From Ferruginibacter sp. (GTDB taxonomy: Bacteria > Bacteroidota > Bacteroidia > Chitinophagales > Chitinophagaceae), in NCBI GenBank assembly GCA_025352695.1, contig JANXSK010000119.1:1-44875 (forward strand): 44,875 nucleotides of DNA. The letters run 5' to 3'. How positions within the stretch are numbered: the first letter of the stretch is position 1; each line of letters starts with the position of its first letter. The position numbers were made by a program, and so were the translations under genes. Below the pieces are notes generated by a model. The model did no database searches. It was not told where the DNA came from and saw only the letters and a program-made list of their open reading frames with translations. Positions 18,103 to 27,267 of this stretch are shown here, piece by piece.

Positions 18103-19356
18103 GCAAGTATTATAACAATAGGTGATGAATTATTAATAGGTCAGGTAATTGATACCAACAGTGCATGGATGGCACAGCAATTAAATATAGCCGGAATTAT
18201 GGTGATACGGCGTGTGGCTGTAGGCGACGCATGGGATGAAATATGGAAAGCATTGAATGAAGAAAGTAAACATGCAGATATCGTTTTAATTACTGGTGGC
18301 CTCGGCCCTACATCAGATGATATTACCAAGCCGTTATTAAATAAATATTTTAATGGTAACCTAGTAGTTGATGAAGGCGCATTGCAAAATGTAAAGTATA
18401 TTTTCGAGAAAGTGCTCAACAGGCCATTGCTTGTAAGCAATTTAAAACAAGCCGAAGTACCCGACACCTGTAAAGTAATACAAAATAAAAGAGGGACTGC
18501 GCCAGGTATGTGGTTTGAAAAAGCTGGAAAAGTTTTTGTGAGTATGCCAGGTGTACCTTATGAAATGAAGGGAATGATGAATGACTATGTAATACCTGAA
18601 TTGTGCACCCACTTTATATTTCCTCATATCACCCATCGTACTTTATTAACTGCCGGCATTGGTGAATCATTTTTAGCCGAAAAAATAAAAGACTTTGAAA
18701 AATCACTTCCAGTCCAGATAAAACTGGCGTACTTGCCCAATTATGGTATGGTTCGATTGCGCCTCTCCGCTGTTGGTTTTGACAGGATTGCAGTTGAAAA
18801 AGAAATACAGGCTTATTTTGACACTTTACAGCAACTTGTAAAAGAATTTCTTGTAACCAACCTGGATGAACCTATGGAAAAGATTACCGGCAAGCTTTTA
18901 ATTGCCCGTAATAAAACGGTAAGTACTGCGGAAAGTTGCACTGGTGGCTACATTGCTCATTTATTAACTAGCATCTCCGGCTCATCGGCATTTTATGTTG
19001 GCAGTGTAGTAAGTTACTCCTATAAGACAAAAGAAGATTTATTAAATGTTTCTAAATCTGTTTTGGAAATTAAAGGAGCGGTTAGTGAAGAAGTTGTTAT
19101 TCAAATGGCCAAAGGAGCTTTATCCACCATACAATCAGATTATGTAATTGCCGTATCTGGCATAATGGGCCCCGATGGAGGTTTACCCGATAAACCTGTT
19201 GGTACAGTATGGATAGCGGTTGGTAACAAAAACAATATACAAGCCCAAAAATTACACTTCCGTTTCGACAGAGAACGTAATACTCAGTTAACGGCTACCA
19301 ATGCCCTAAATATGTTAAGAAAATTCATTCTTGCAGACGCTGTTGCAAACACATAG
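18094..19356 (+). CDS. cinA: CinA family protein (competence/damage-inducible, NMN amidohydrolase)
   Basis: The full-length protein has 420 residues. The N-terminal molybdopterin-binding-like domain carries ITIGDELLIGQVIDTNSAWMA and the GGLGPTSDDITKP loop. The C-terminal CinA domain starts with the active-site segment STAESCTGGYIAHLLTSISGSS and includes GIMGPDGGLPDKPVGTVWIA. CinA proteins deamidate nicotinamide mononucleotide in pyridine-nucleotide salvage and hydrolyse ADP-ribose-type substrates. It is cytoplasmic and divergent from dacB. Confidence 0.93.
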   Translation: MTQASIITIGDELLIGQVIDTNSAWMAQQLNIAGIMVIRRVAVGDAWDEIWKALNEESKHADIVLITGGLGPTSDDITKPLLNKYFNGNLVVDEGALQNVKYIFEKVLNRPLLVSNLKQAEVPDTCKVIQNKRGTAPGMWFEKAGKVFVSMPGVPYEMKGMMNDYVIPELCTHFIFPHITHRTLLTAGIGESFLAEKIKDFEKSLPVQIKLAYLPNYGMVRLRLSAVGFDRIAVEKEIQAYFDTLQQLVKEFLVTNLDEPMEKITGKLLIARNKTVSTAESCTGGYIAHLLTSISGSSAFYVGSVVSYSYKTKEDLLNVSKSVLEIKGAVSEEVVIQMAKGALSTIQSDYVIAVSGIMGPDGGLPDKPVGTVWIAVGNKNNIQAQKLHFRFDRERNTQLTATNALNMLRKFILADAVANT

Positions 19357-19546
19357 TGCAGAGCAGTATTACCCAGAAATAATTATCTTTGGGCTGTAAA
19401 AGAATGATTGCAGTATTTTTAGATTGCCAACAGGAGGGTATTATTGTTCTAACTGTTGTTTTTCAATGTAACATTGTTGTGTCACTCCCTTTTACCACAA
19501 AGCAATGGGCATCACTCATTCAAATCAAATCTTTAATATAAATAGC

Positions 19547-20896
19547 ATGGCACTTGTAGATTTAATAATGCCCAAATTAGGCGAAAGCATCATGGAAGCA
19601 ACCATTTTAAAATGGCACAAAAAACCAGGCGATATAATTAAAGAAGATGAAATTGTTTTAGATATTGCAACAGATAAAGTAGATAGCGAAGTACCGGCAA
19701 CAACAGCAGGTGTGCTTGAAGAAGTATTTTTTAAAGAAAATGATGTTGTTCCGATAGGTACGGTTATTGCAAAAATTAGAGTCGGCTCAAGTTCTGCTGT
19801 TACCCAATCGCAACCTTCAGCTCAACCATCACCTCAACAATATGAAGAAGCTAAAATTATAGATGAAGTACCTTATCAACAAGCACAATTTATTGTTGAG
19901 CCGTCGGTAGCCCTCAATAAAAATGTTATCAGGTTCTATTCCCCACTAGTACTAAATATTGCGCAGCAAGAGGGAATTACTATGATCGAACTTGAAGCTA
20001 TGGAAGGTACTGGTCAGGATGGAAGAGTTAGTAAAAAAGATATGCTCGCATATGTATCGGCAAAAGCAACGGGCACCCACCCTGCAGTTGTTATAAATAA
20101 AATTGTTACCGAACCTGTAATACAAAATACCAACAACCATGTTGCAGTAGCTAATAATGTTGCGGTAATGGCATGCAGTTATTCGGGTAATGTAGAAGTT
20201 ATTGAAATGGATCGTATGCGCAAGTTAATTGCCAACCATATGATTGACAGCCAAAATACCAGCGCACATGTTACAAGTTTTGCTGAATGTGATGTAACCA
20301 ATCTTGTTTTGTGGAGAGAAAAAATAAAAAAAGATTTTGAGCAAAGAGAGGGTGAAAAAATAACTTACACGCCCTTGTTTATAGAAGCGATTGTAAAGAG
20401 TATTAAAAAATATCCTTTATTAAGTAGTTCTGTTGATGGTGAAAAAATAATTATCAAGAAAGATCTGAATATTGGTATGGCAACATCTTTACCCAATGGC
20501 AACCTAATTGTACCTGTTATTAAAAATGCCGATCAGTTAAATATTGTTGGATTAACTAAACAGGTAAATGGTCTTGCAAATGCTGCAAGAACTGGCAAAC
20601 TTAGGCCCGATGATACAACAGGGGGCACTTTTACGTTAACCAATGTAGGCACATTTGGCAGCATTATGGGCACTCCTATTATCAACCAGCCGCAGGTGGC
20701 AATAATGGCGATGGGTGCTATTAAAAAAAGGGCTATGGTAATTGAAACACCGCAAGGCGATAGTATTGCTATCCGCCACATAATGTATATCTCACTCAGT
20801 TACGACCATCGAATTATTGATGGTGCGCTGGGCTCAACTTTTCTGAATGCTGTATCAAAAGAATTAGAAAATTTTGATGGTAACAGAAGTATTTAA
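19547..20896 (+). CDS. 2-oxoacid dehydrogenase complex E2 (dihydrolipoamide acyltransferase)
   Basis: The 449-residue protein has three standard parts. The lipoyl domain (1-80) carries the modified Lys44 in DIATDKVDSEV. A peripheral-subunit-binding domain (~130-165; FYSPLVLNIAQQEG...GQDGRVSKKDML) follows. The C-terminal acyltransferase domain (from ~215) ends with the catalytic SYDHRIIDGALG (His and Asp of DHRxxDG). An in-frame ATG at 19505 adds 14 unlike residues; MALVDLIMPKLGESI is the family start. Its sequence looks closer to branched-chain-type E2 than to pyruvate-type. E1 and E3 genes are not adjacent. Confidence 0.9.
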   Translation: MALVDLIMPKLGESIMEATILKWHKKPGDIIKEDEIVLDIATDKVDSEVPATTAGVLEEVFFKENDVVPIGTVIAKIRVGSSSAVTQSQPSAQPSPQQYEEAKIIDEVPYQQAQFIVEPSVALNKNVIRFYSPLVLNIAQQEGITMIELEAMEGTGQDGRVSKKDMLAYVSAKATGTHPAVVINKIVTEPVIQNTNNHVAVANNVAVMACSYSGNVEVIEMDRMRKLIANHMIDSQNTSAHVTSFAECDVTNLVLWREKIKKDFEQREGEKITYTPLFIEAIVKSIKKYPLLSSSVDGEKIIIKKDLNIGMATSLPNGNLIVPVIKNADQLNIVGLTKQVNGLANAARTGKLRPDDTTGGTFTLTNVGTFGSIMGTPIINQPQVAIMAMGAIKKRAMVIETPQGDSIAIRHIMYISLSYDHRIIDGALGSTFLNAVSKELENFDGNRSI

Positions 20897-21025
20897 ATTA
20901 GTATTCTAATAAGTTATTCCTTTTTATTCAATAGCATTAAAAATTTCATTAAAGTTTTACTACGTTTAGATGTCTAAAGCAAGTGTTTCCACAAAATTTT
21001 TAATCGTGTGTTAAATAAAACAACA

Positions 21026-21697
21026 TCAATCAATACCAAAAGCAAACAATGTTGATGACCCGTCCATGTTACTCATACCCATATTCATCATAGTAAAAAC
21101 ATACTCCCCTTTACCAAGTGGTTTGTCAATCACCATTTCCCAGTAACCTTCCCTTATTTTTTTTAGGCTGAAAGTAATTTTATCGGCCGACTTTACCTTA
21201 GCCCCAAACGATATAGCACTCGGTACTTTCATTGTCAGCACTTTTCTTTTACCCTTGCCACTTTCTGCCCTATATAAATTAATATTGGACGGATCCGCCA
21301 TACTCATACTGCTTATACCATGTGTCATAGCAGGATCTATGCCATTGGCAAGCATCGTAGAATCATTTTGTGTTTTGGCAGTGTTTTCTACAGAAGATGC
21401 ACCGTTAGAAAAAACGAATGAAAAATTGTTTCCTCGATGCAGCCTCACCGGTGATCTCTCTCCATCAATAAAATAGCCATTTTCTGCACCGCCTATACCG
21501 GCCAGTTTAGTTTTAGATTCCAGTTTAGAAGAATTTTTCTCCAATCGTTTAGTTAGGTATACTGTATCTTTTTCCAAATAATTTACTTCGTTATTAAACT
21601 CAGGTTCGGGGTATGTAGGTTTTATATTTTGCGCAGCCACAAACATAAAAGGCAGCATAAAGTATCCCAATAATATAAGTTTTGTTTTCATTTCCAT
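21026..21697 (-). CDS. Exported protein, paralogue of the 22450-23124 gene
   Basis: The 223-residue protein has a signal peptide (MKTKLILLGYFMLPFMFVAAQ; a second ATG two codons upstream is equally possible). I do not recognise the family. It aligns by eye with the protein at 22450-23124: PEFNNEVNYLEK against PEFINQPYYFDK, a shared KLxxxKxxxLxGxxGA region, an FxxDGxxSxxRxxR-like stretch, and the ending GEYVFTMMNM...LFAFGID against GEYGFVWVKNM...VFAFGID. It is probably periplasmic or surface-exposed. It is the last gene of the unit that starts at 23124. Confidence 0.6.
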   Translation of the reverse strand: MEMKTKLILLGYFMLPFMFVAAQNIKPTYPEPEFNNEVNYLEKDTVYLTKRLEKNSSKLESKTKLAGIGGAENGYFIDGERSPVRLHRGNNFSFVFSNGASSVENTAKTQNDSTMLANGIDPAMTHGISSMSMADPSNINLYRAESGKGKRKVLTMKVPSAISFGAKVKSADKITFSLKKIREGYWEMVIDKPLGKGEYVFTMMNMGMSNMDGSSTLFAFGID

Positions 21698-21780
21698 ATT
21701 TTTTAAAAGTGAATTTTATTATCAGGCTTAGGGCACAAAGCAAAAAGCATAACTCTTTTTATTTATATTATTTTGTATTA

Positions 21781-22389
21781 TTATTTTCTGCCAAATCTCC
21801 ATCCTACCGATACCTGCACTACATTATTTTTTGCATCTTCGCTTGTAAAAGAGGGTCTCTGTAAATTCTGGATGTCTTTATATACCTTGGCTAAACTTAC
21901 ATTGTACCTTGCTCCAATTATTAAACCTGCCACCGGATGAATTTCAGCCCCGAGTGCATACCCGTAATCAAACCGGTTGTACAGATCCATAATTTTTCCG
22001 TACGAATTTCCTGTTCGGGCCGTATTACTGCTGTCTACTGCGGCACTTAATAAAATAGCTGTTTGTGCACCAAACTGAAGTTGCACAAACCTTGTCAGGT
22101 TAATACAAATAAACTGAGCCTGGGTAAAGTAATCAAGGTTCACATTTCCCGTACTGCTATTTGTTTTATAATTATAACCCTGCCGTGAGAAAAGTAATTC
22201 TGTTTTGGAACTAATAATTTTTTTGGAAGATGGCGCCAGAAATATACCAGCATGAAAACCAGACTGGCGGCTACTATTAAAATCAGAAGCTTTAGAAACT
22301 TTGGCAAAATTAAGGCCTGCTTTTATACCAAATTGTGCGTGCACAAAAAATGGGGAAAAGAGGAGAACGAAAAGGATTTTTTTTTTCAT
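21781..22389 (-). CDS. Porin-like outer membrane beta-barrel protein (OMP_b-brl_2/PorT type)
   Basis: The 202-residue protein has a signal peptide (MKKKILFVLLFSPFFVHAQ) and the typical first strand FGIKAGLNFAKVS. Regular amphipathic strands follow (GFHAGIFLAPS, KTELLFSRQGYNY, FICINLTRFVQLQFGAQ, GYALGAEIHPVAGLIIGARYN). It ends with VVQVSVGWRFGRK. It should form an 8-stranded barrel in the outer membrane. It sits between the two paralogous exported proteins, so all three may work as one set. Confidence 0.82.
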   Translation of the reverse strand: MKKKILFVLLFSPFFVHAQFGIKAGLNFAKVSKASDFNSSRQSGFHAGIFLAPSSKKIISSKTELLFSRQGYNYKTNSSTGNVNLDYFTQAQFICINLTRFVQLQFGAQTAILLSAAVDSSNTARTGNSYGKIMDLYNRFDYGYALGAEIHPVAGLIIGARYNVSLAKVYKDIQNLQRPSFTSEDAKNNVVQVSVGWRFGRK

Positions 22390-22449
22390 ATTATTATTTA
22401 AAAAGTTAAGAAGGATGAAGGTGTATGGTGAAAAGAATTAAAACCGGTA

Positions 22450-23124
22450 CTAGCCACTACTCTTCCAATCAATACCAAATGCAAAAACTATCAACTCTTT
22501 TAGTTCCATATTTTTTACCCAAACAAACCCATATTCACCTGCCTCTAATTGTTCCGGTATTAGTATCATATAATTATCTTTCGAAATCATTTTTACACTA
22601 AAGTTGATGAGCTTTGCTTTTGCTTCGTTTTTATCACTTAGCAATCCTTTTTTTGATGTAATGGTGACTTCTCTTTTTTGATCTGCAGGTAAAAAAAGAT
22701 ACAGCTTAACATAAGAGGTAAGGTCAATTACATCGCCGCTGGTTTTAATAAAAAATAGTATATCCTTTTTTGCAACAAAACGTATTTTTGATGCAGGAGC
22801 ATCCATACTCAAAAATTGTTTGGCGCCTTTTAAACCAAGGGTTTTCTTTTTAGTAACCATCAGCGCATTGGCGTTTTCTAATTTAATAAGCTTGTTACCA
22901 TTTTTATCAAAGTAATAAGGCTGGTTAATAAATTCAGGTACAGGTAAAACTATTTCCTGCTGTACTACTGGTTTTGCAATGGGCTTTGTTATGTGCTTTA
23001 CTATAATGGTGTCGTATTTTATTCCTTTTTTTACAGTTTTGTTTTGTGCTGATAAAGGCAAGTGAAAACACCAGGCAATCATTATTGATAGCGTAGTAAA
23101 GTGTAAAGTCTTTTTCATTAGCAT
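22450..23124 (-). CDS. Exported protein, paralogue of the 21026-21697 gene
   Basis: The 224-residue protein has a signal peptide (MLMKKTLHFTTLSIMIAWCF...PLSAQ; the third codon, at 23118, is another possible start). A proline-rich linker (KHITKPIAKPVVQQEI) leads to the domain shared with the gene at 21026-21697 and ends GEYGFVWVKNMELKELIVFAFGID plus six residues. No catalytic motif is visible. It is the first gene after the composite promoter/operator at 23204-23288. Confidence 0.6.
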   Translation of the reverse strand: MLMKKTLHFTTLSIMIAWCFHLPLSAQNKTVKKGIKYDTIIVKHITKPIAKPVVQQEIVLPVPEFINQPYYFDKNGNKLIKLENANALMVTKKKTLGLKGAKQFLSMDAPASKIRFVAKKDILFFIKTSGDVIDLTSYVKLYLFLPADQKREVTITSKKGLLSDKNEAKAKLINFSVKMISKDNYMILIPEQLEAGEYGFVWVKNMELKELIVFAFGIDWKSSG

Positions 23125-23203
23125 AGTTTTTTTAAAGTATACTTAGCAGTTTAAGATTATTGACAACAGAACAAAATTTATTAGCCAGAGAGGTTTTATA
23201 AAA

Positions 23204-23288
23204 TAAAAATAAGAGAATGTTTGTCGTTACCTGTCACCCGAAACAGTGATTAAGCCTGCCTTGCAAAGATTCACCTTAAAGGGTGATC
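23204..23288 (-). promoter_or_regulatory. Composite operator/promoter, copy 1
   Basis: Read on the + strand: a -7-like box (minus-strand TATTTTTA, 23211-23204), 21 bp, near-palindrome A (GTCACCCGAAACAGTGAT, 23233-23250), 19 bp, near-palindrome B (TTCACCTTAAAGGGTGAT, 23270-23287). The A and B centres are 37 bp apart. The layout is the same as at 24762 and 33292. It points toward the exported-protein unit starting at 23124. The -7 box has A in place of the final G, the weakest of the three. Confidence 0.65.
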
Positions 23289-23299
23289 AGGCACTTCAG

Positions 23300-24679
23300 C
23301 TAATCATCTTTTAATTGCGTTATGATATATTTTACATAGATCTCACCACCCTCTTCTCCTATTACCTGGGTTTGCTCACCTTCTTTTAATTCAAATTTTA
23401 GTTGCTGTGGAAAAGCAGGCATCATAGCCGCCGCCATGGCATTTGCCTGCGCAGTGGTAGTCGTTGTCCACTCCCCTTTACCAACCGGCGGGCATTTGGC
23501 TTGTAACAATGAAAATATTGTAGGCACACGTTTAAATTTGATATCTATCCAGGCGTTGCCTGCTGCTGATGCCGGGATTAGTTGTATGCTCTGTGCGCCT
23601 ATAATATGTACATTACCTGTGCCGGCTTTTAAGAGTGTAATAATGCATTTGCCTTTATAATCTAATTTGTCAACTGCATTTTTATTTACCTTCTCAATTA
23701 ATTTTGTATCCTTTCCATTGATAGCGACTACAAAACTTCCGGTGTCTTTATAAGTAACTCTGCCTAATTCACTTCCTGCCATTCCGTTCATACTGCTGAT
23801 GATTTTTACTTCATAGGCATTATCATAAATAAGAATATTACTTACCAGGCTAAGGTTATTAAATTTATCCCCTTTAACACCATTCGGAAACCAATTAAGC
23901 CCCTCTAATTTAACTGATACGGCTACCGGATTTTGTGCCGGAACTTCCGCCGGAGCTGTATATCGATTGCCAATGGTAAAGGAATTTACAAATTCTAATT
24001 TTCCCACACTGGCATTTCCACCCTGAATTCCATTTACTTTCCATATAGTTTTTTTCGGTTTCCTTTCTAATTTAACTAGTTCGCCATCGCCTTCATCTTT
24101 TGGCGATGGTTCCATACCGGTAATGGTGAGTACAATGTTCTTTTTTACTTTAACCCTTCCATTCTCTGGTGTTATTTTTATTGCATCAAATTTTGACCAG
24201 TCACTAAAATGATTAATATTTCCAATGATGGTTTTTGCCACAGTATCCAGCGTAAATTTTCTCAGGCTATACCATTGGCCTGTATTATCCTGCATGGCAA
24301 TCCCCATTAATAATTGCATGCTGTCTTTAGCGCCGTCCTCATCGTAATGAAAAACAAGTTGCACGGGTTGGTTAAACTGAATGCCCGATGGTTCTAAGCG
24401 ATACCCTTTTCCATTACCATTGGGAATCATATTAGTAATAGGCTGAATACTGAAATTTATTTTTTTAGATATTGCTCCTTCGGGAATTATCAATGCTACT
24501 TTTCCATCAGATGAAGCGATGCTGCCACCTTCTTTACCAATTTTTATTTCGGTTTTTTCTCCGTCTGGTTTTCCTATAGCTGTAATGGCCGGTTTGGCAG
24601 TTGTATCTTCAGCAGTATCATTTTGAGCGGATACATTTATTGAAACAAATAAAAAGATAAAGACAATTATTTTTTTCAT
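23300..24679 (-). CDS. Exported protein with ZU5-like domain
   Basis: The 459-residue protein has a signal peptide (MKKIIVFIFLFVSINVSAQ). After a Thr/Asp-rich linker comes a ZU5-like beta domain (about 45-170). Its parts are IKIGKEGGSIASSDGKVALI, then PEGAISKKINFSIQPITN and YRLEPSGIQFNQPVQLVFHY; GG-x-x-x and PEGA are the hallmarks. The rest is beta-rich with Ig-like repeats (GRVKVKKNIVLTITGMEPSP, NPVAVSVKLEGLNWF) and is not recognised. Probably on the cell surface or in the periplasm. It is transcribed alone from the composite promoter at 24762-24845 and followed by copy 1 of that element. Confidence 0.7.
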   Translation of the reverse strand: MKKIIVFIFLFVSINVSAQNDTAEDTTAKPAITAIGKPDGEKTEIKIGKEGGSIASSDGKVALIIPEGAISKKINFSIQPITNMIPNGNGKGYRLEPSGIQFNQPVQLVFHYDEDGAKDSMQLLMGIAMQDNTGQWYSLRKFTLDTVAKTIIGNINHFSDWSKFDAIKITPENGRVKVKKNIVLTITGMEPSPKDEGDGELVKLERKPKKTIWKVNGIQGGNASVGKLEFVNSFTIGNRYTAPAEVPAQNPVAVSVKLEGLNWFPNGVKGDKFNNLSLVSNILIYDNAYEVKIISSMNGMAGSELGRVTYKDTGSFVVAINGKDTKLIEKVNKNAVDKLDYKGKCIITLLKAGTGNVHIIGAQSIQLIPASAAGNAWIDIKFKRVPTIFSLLQAKCPPVGKGEWTTTTTAQANAMAAAMMPAFPQQLKFELKEGEQTQVIGEEGGEIYVKYIITQLKDD

Positions 24680-24761
24680 TTTATTGATGAGTTTATTAAG
24701 CCTGGCTATTTAATTTTTCGTGGTAGTTTTTAAAACTATTTTATAGCTACTTTTTAACGTT

Positions 24762-24845
24762 CAAATGTAGCCGGATCAAAATAGCTACGCATCACCTTAA
24801 ACAGTGATTGTGCATGCATTCCGGATAATCACACTTTCAGGTGAA
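24762..24845 (-). promoter_or_regulatory. Composite operator/promoter, copy 2
   Basis: A full -7 box (minus-strand TACATTTG, 24769-24762) is followed on the + strand by 21 bp, near-palindrome A (ATCACCTTAAACAGTGAT, 24791-24808), 19 bp, and a weaker B (ATCACACTTTCAGGTGAA, 24828-24845). The A-B centre spacing is 37 bp. A overlaps the place where a -33 element would be, as expected for an activator site. An extra direct repeat ATAGCTAC (24743-24750 and 24781-24788) flanks the -7 box. It drives the ZU5-like gene at 24679. Confidence 0.7.
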
Positions 24846-24888
24846 GTGATACATTTTAATAACCGGGGCGGCCATCTAATTTTCTTTT

Positions 24889-24975
24889 CTATTTTTCACC
24901 ATTGGGAATAGCTATTGCTGTAATGGCAGGTTTACCTGTAGTATCAATACCCGCAGTAGTTTGTGCTGTTGCATT
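24889..24975 (-). pseudogene. Remnant of a ZU5-like gene N-terminus
   Basis: The minus strand encodes NATAQTTAGIDTTGKPAITA followed by IAIPNGEK and a stop. This mirrors the start of the mature ZU5-like protein next door (NDTAEDTTAKPAITAIGKPDGEK). There is no intact signal peptide and no domain after it. It fills part of the 370-bp space 24680-25049 between the 718-residue protein gene and the copy 2 operator, and looks like the relic of a tandem duplication. Confidence 0.55.
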
Positions 24976-25049
24976 TATTCAAAATTATTAACAAGACAAA
25001 AGCTACTTTTTTTTACTCTTTATTTTTTATTGTTCACCCAAACCAGTAA

Positions 25050-27206
25050 TTATTTTTTGTATAGTACATCGTTGTTAAAACTAAATGTAAGTGTGGCAGG
25101 GCTGATATTTTTCTTACTATACCCTTCGCCTGTAAAAACTAATTGCACTTTTCTTCCGTCACTGTAATTGCATACAAGCGTAAAATCTTTTACTGTGTAA
25201 GTCCCGCCGCCCGGTTCTTTGGTAATATTAAAGGGATCCATTGTTTGATGGTTCAAAATATTTAATGCGCCTTTGTCAATAAACTTTCCATAGGCAGTAA
25301 AAGTTATTGATGGTGGATCACCATTCCACTTGCCGTCAAAAGCATAAGTACCATTGAATATAGCGTCATCAACAGAAAGTATTTTTTCATATTTATGATC
25401 AGTATTTTGAGTGGTAACTATAATATCGTTGCCGCTTATTTTTATTGGGATATTGCCATACCCCATTTTGATATTGCCTTTGCCATTTTGCATGGTGTAA
25501 GTGCCCCAGTATTTTGTTCGTAGCTCGGCTTCTACCCATGTATTTAATCCATAAAATCCCTGTAAAGGAAATTTGGGGCCGTTAAAAACCTGACCGTTAG
25601 GAAAGAATAATGTATAAGAAGCATTTAATGTACCATCACCAAGTTTAAGGCCTCCATACAAACCGGTGATACCATCACCCTGTAATAATGGTATAGTAAA
25701 TTCCTGTTCTTTCCAGTCATCAAATTTTATGGTGTAAAAAAATTCTTCAATAGCTTTCTGGTAAAGCGGGTTTGCCCATGGGCTATAAGTTTTATGGTCA
25801 ATATTCATTAATCCCCAAACTGCAATCCGTTCAATACGGTTATTGATTTGTACAATAAACAATCGTATATCATACAAGTTTGTTTCATTTCCTGCAGCGT
25901 AAAAGGAACCTCTGGCCCTAATATAATCCCATCCTTTATAAGATTCTTTTTCTGCTTCTATATTGTAAGGATTACCTCCGGAAGTTGTTGTTGCATCCAG
26001 GTCTTTAAGGACATCGTTCCAGGTTTCTGCCAATGCCTGCTGCATAGTTCCTGTAAAAGGTTTCGGTTCCATAATGCGTACTTCAAGATACTGGCCTGAT
26101 GAAATATCGTTGGGAGTAAAGGTGATGGCATTCGAAAATTTCTTTACCGTCCAGCCTTTCATCGGAGTGAACTGCATGTGCCCGGTTTTTTCTGTTACTG
26201 CATTGTTCTTTACTGGTTCATCTTTAGTTGTTGCCGAATTGGGTAAAACTATTTTGGTATCAACGCCGATAATTTGTTTATAATAATCATACTGGTAATC
26301 ACTCCATGGATAATAATTTCCATCTTTATGCAGATTTAAAAATGGGCCTGCTTCCCATTTATTGGGACCGATATAATATTTATAACTGTCAGCTATTTCT
26401 TTAGTTTTATCTTCCTTCATAGTTCCTGCCGGGTTATTCCCCATCTTGCTTTTGAATATTTTTGTATTTAGTGTTAAGTTATCAGCCTTGATGCTGTACG
26501 AACCACTGCTTTCAATATACAATGTGTTGTTAGCAGAACTACCCAGATATTTATAGGCAAATTTTTTATCCGCATTAAATATGTATTGATGCATTTCATG
26601 TGCATCAGCACTTCCAATAAAACCTCCCGCAGCATTTACATAGTTGCCAAAAGCGCCGGAATAATCTGACCAGGTGCCAACGACAGATAAATTTGTAGTT
26701 GACAATACTGGCACAGCAATTTTTGCAGTTTTATCCAGTTTAATATTTGCTAAAAGCGAATCTATCAATGGCAGGTAAGACTGGTCGTTCAAATTAGCGA
26801 GTATGCTGGTTGTTTTTCCAAATCCGCTAAATACGGATAGTATAACCAATGCATCAACATTTTCCTGTATTATTTTGGAGGCAGCAGTCAATTGTTTCCA
26901 GCCATCAGCTGTGGTTTCTATTTCCGGTTTCGCATTGGGGTCAGCTTTATATGGAGTAACGGCTAAATCTTTCCATTCTTTTTCAAAATCTTTTTGTGCA
27001 TCGCCATTACCCGGCGTGCCGGCATAAATGCCAATTACGCAATAGCCACCTGTAACAGCATTTACATTGGTATAAAACACAACCCCCTGTTTAATATCTT
27101 TCTTCCAATTTTTAGGCGCATTATAGGTTACCATATCAAAAGTTTCTGTTTGTGCCATGCCTTTTAAAGAACAGCAAATCATCACCAGGAAGAATATTTT
27201 TTTCAT
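25050..27206 (-). CDS. Large exported protein with internally duplicated domain
   Basis: The 718-residue protein has a signal peptide (MKKIFFLVMICCSLKGMAQ). An N-terminal domain (about 20-160: MVTYNAPKNWKKDIKQGVVF...FEKEWKDL) recurs at about 340-480 (MQFTPMKGWTVKKFSNAITF...LAETWNDVLKDL), so it arose by duplication. A lipocalin-like beta segment (VGTWSDYSGAF...) lies between them. The C-terminal ~200 residues are another beta domain ending ISPATLTFSFNNDVLYKK. I do not recognise any catalytic residues. A damaged copy of the C-terminal domain lies just upstream at 27268-27471. Function unknown. Confidence 0.6.
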   Translation of the reverse strand: MKKIFFLVMICCSLKGMAQTETFDMVTYNAPKNWKKDIKQGVVFYTNVNAVTGGYCVIGIYAGTPGNGDAQKDFEKEWKDLAVTPYKADPNAKPEIETTADGWKQLTAASKIIQENVDALVILSVFSGFGKTTSILANLNDQSYLPLIDSLLANIKLDKTAKIAVPVLSTTNLSVVGTWSDYSGAFGNYVNAAGGFIGSADAHEMHQYIFNADKKFAYKYLGSSANNTLYIESSGSYSIKADNLTLNTKIFKSKMGNNPAGTMKEDKTKEIADSYKYYIGPNKWEAGPFLNLHKDGNYYPWSDYQYDYYKQIIGVDTKIVLPNSATTKDEPVKNNAVTEKTGHMQFTPMKGWTVKKFSNAITFTPNDISSGQYLEVRIMEPKPFTGTMQQALAETWNDVLKDLDATTTSGGNPYNIEAEKESYKGWDYIRARGSFYAAGNETNLYDIRLFIVQINNRIERIAVWGLMNIDHKTYSPWANPLYQKAIEEFFYTIKFDDWKEQEFTIPLLQGDGITGLYGGLKLGDGTLNASYTLFFPNGQVFNGPKFPLQGFYGLNTWVEAELRTKYWGTYTMQNGKGNIKMGYGNIPIKISGNDIIVTTQNTDHKYEKILSVDDAIFNGTYAFDGKWNGDPPSITFTAYGKFIDKGALNILNHQTMDPFNITKEPGGGTYTVKDFTLVCNYSDGRKVQLVFTGEGYSKKNISPATLTFSFNNDVLYKK

Positions 27207-27267
27207 ACTTTTTTATTTTGTATAGTGTTTAATAAAATTATTTGCCGGGTAAATCGCTATTGGTTTT

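Noticed and set aside
23300..24679. Surface layer or T9SS cargo assignment for the ZU5-like protein
   Set aside because: No C-terminal sorting domain of type A or B is visible; only a signal peptide and ZU5-like motifs can be supported.
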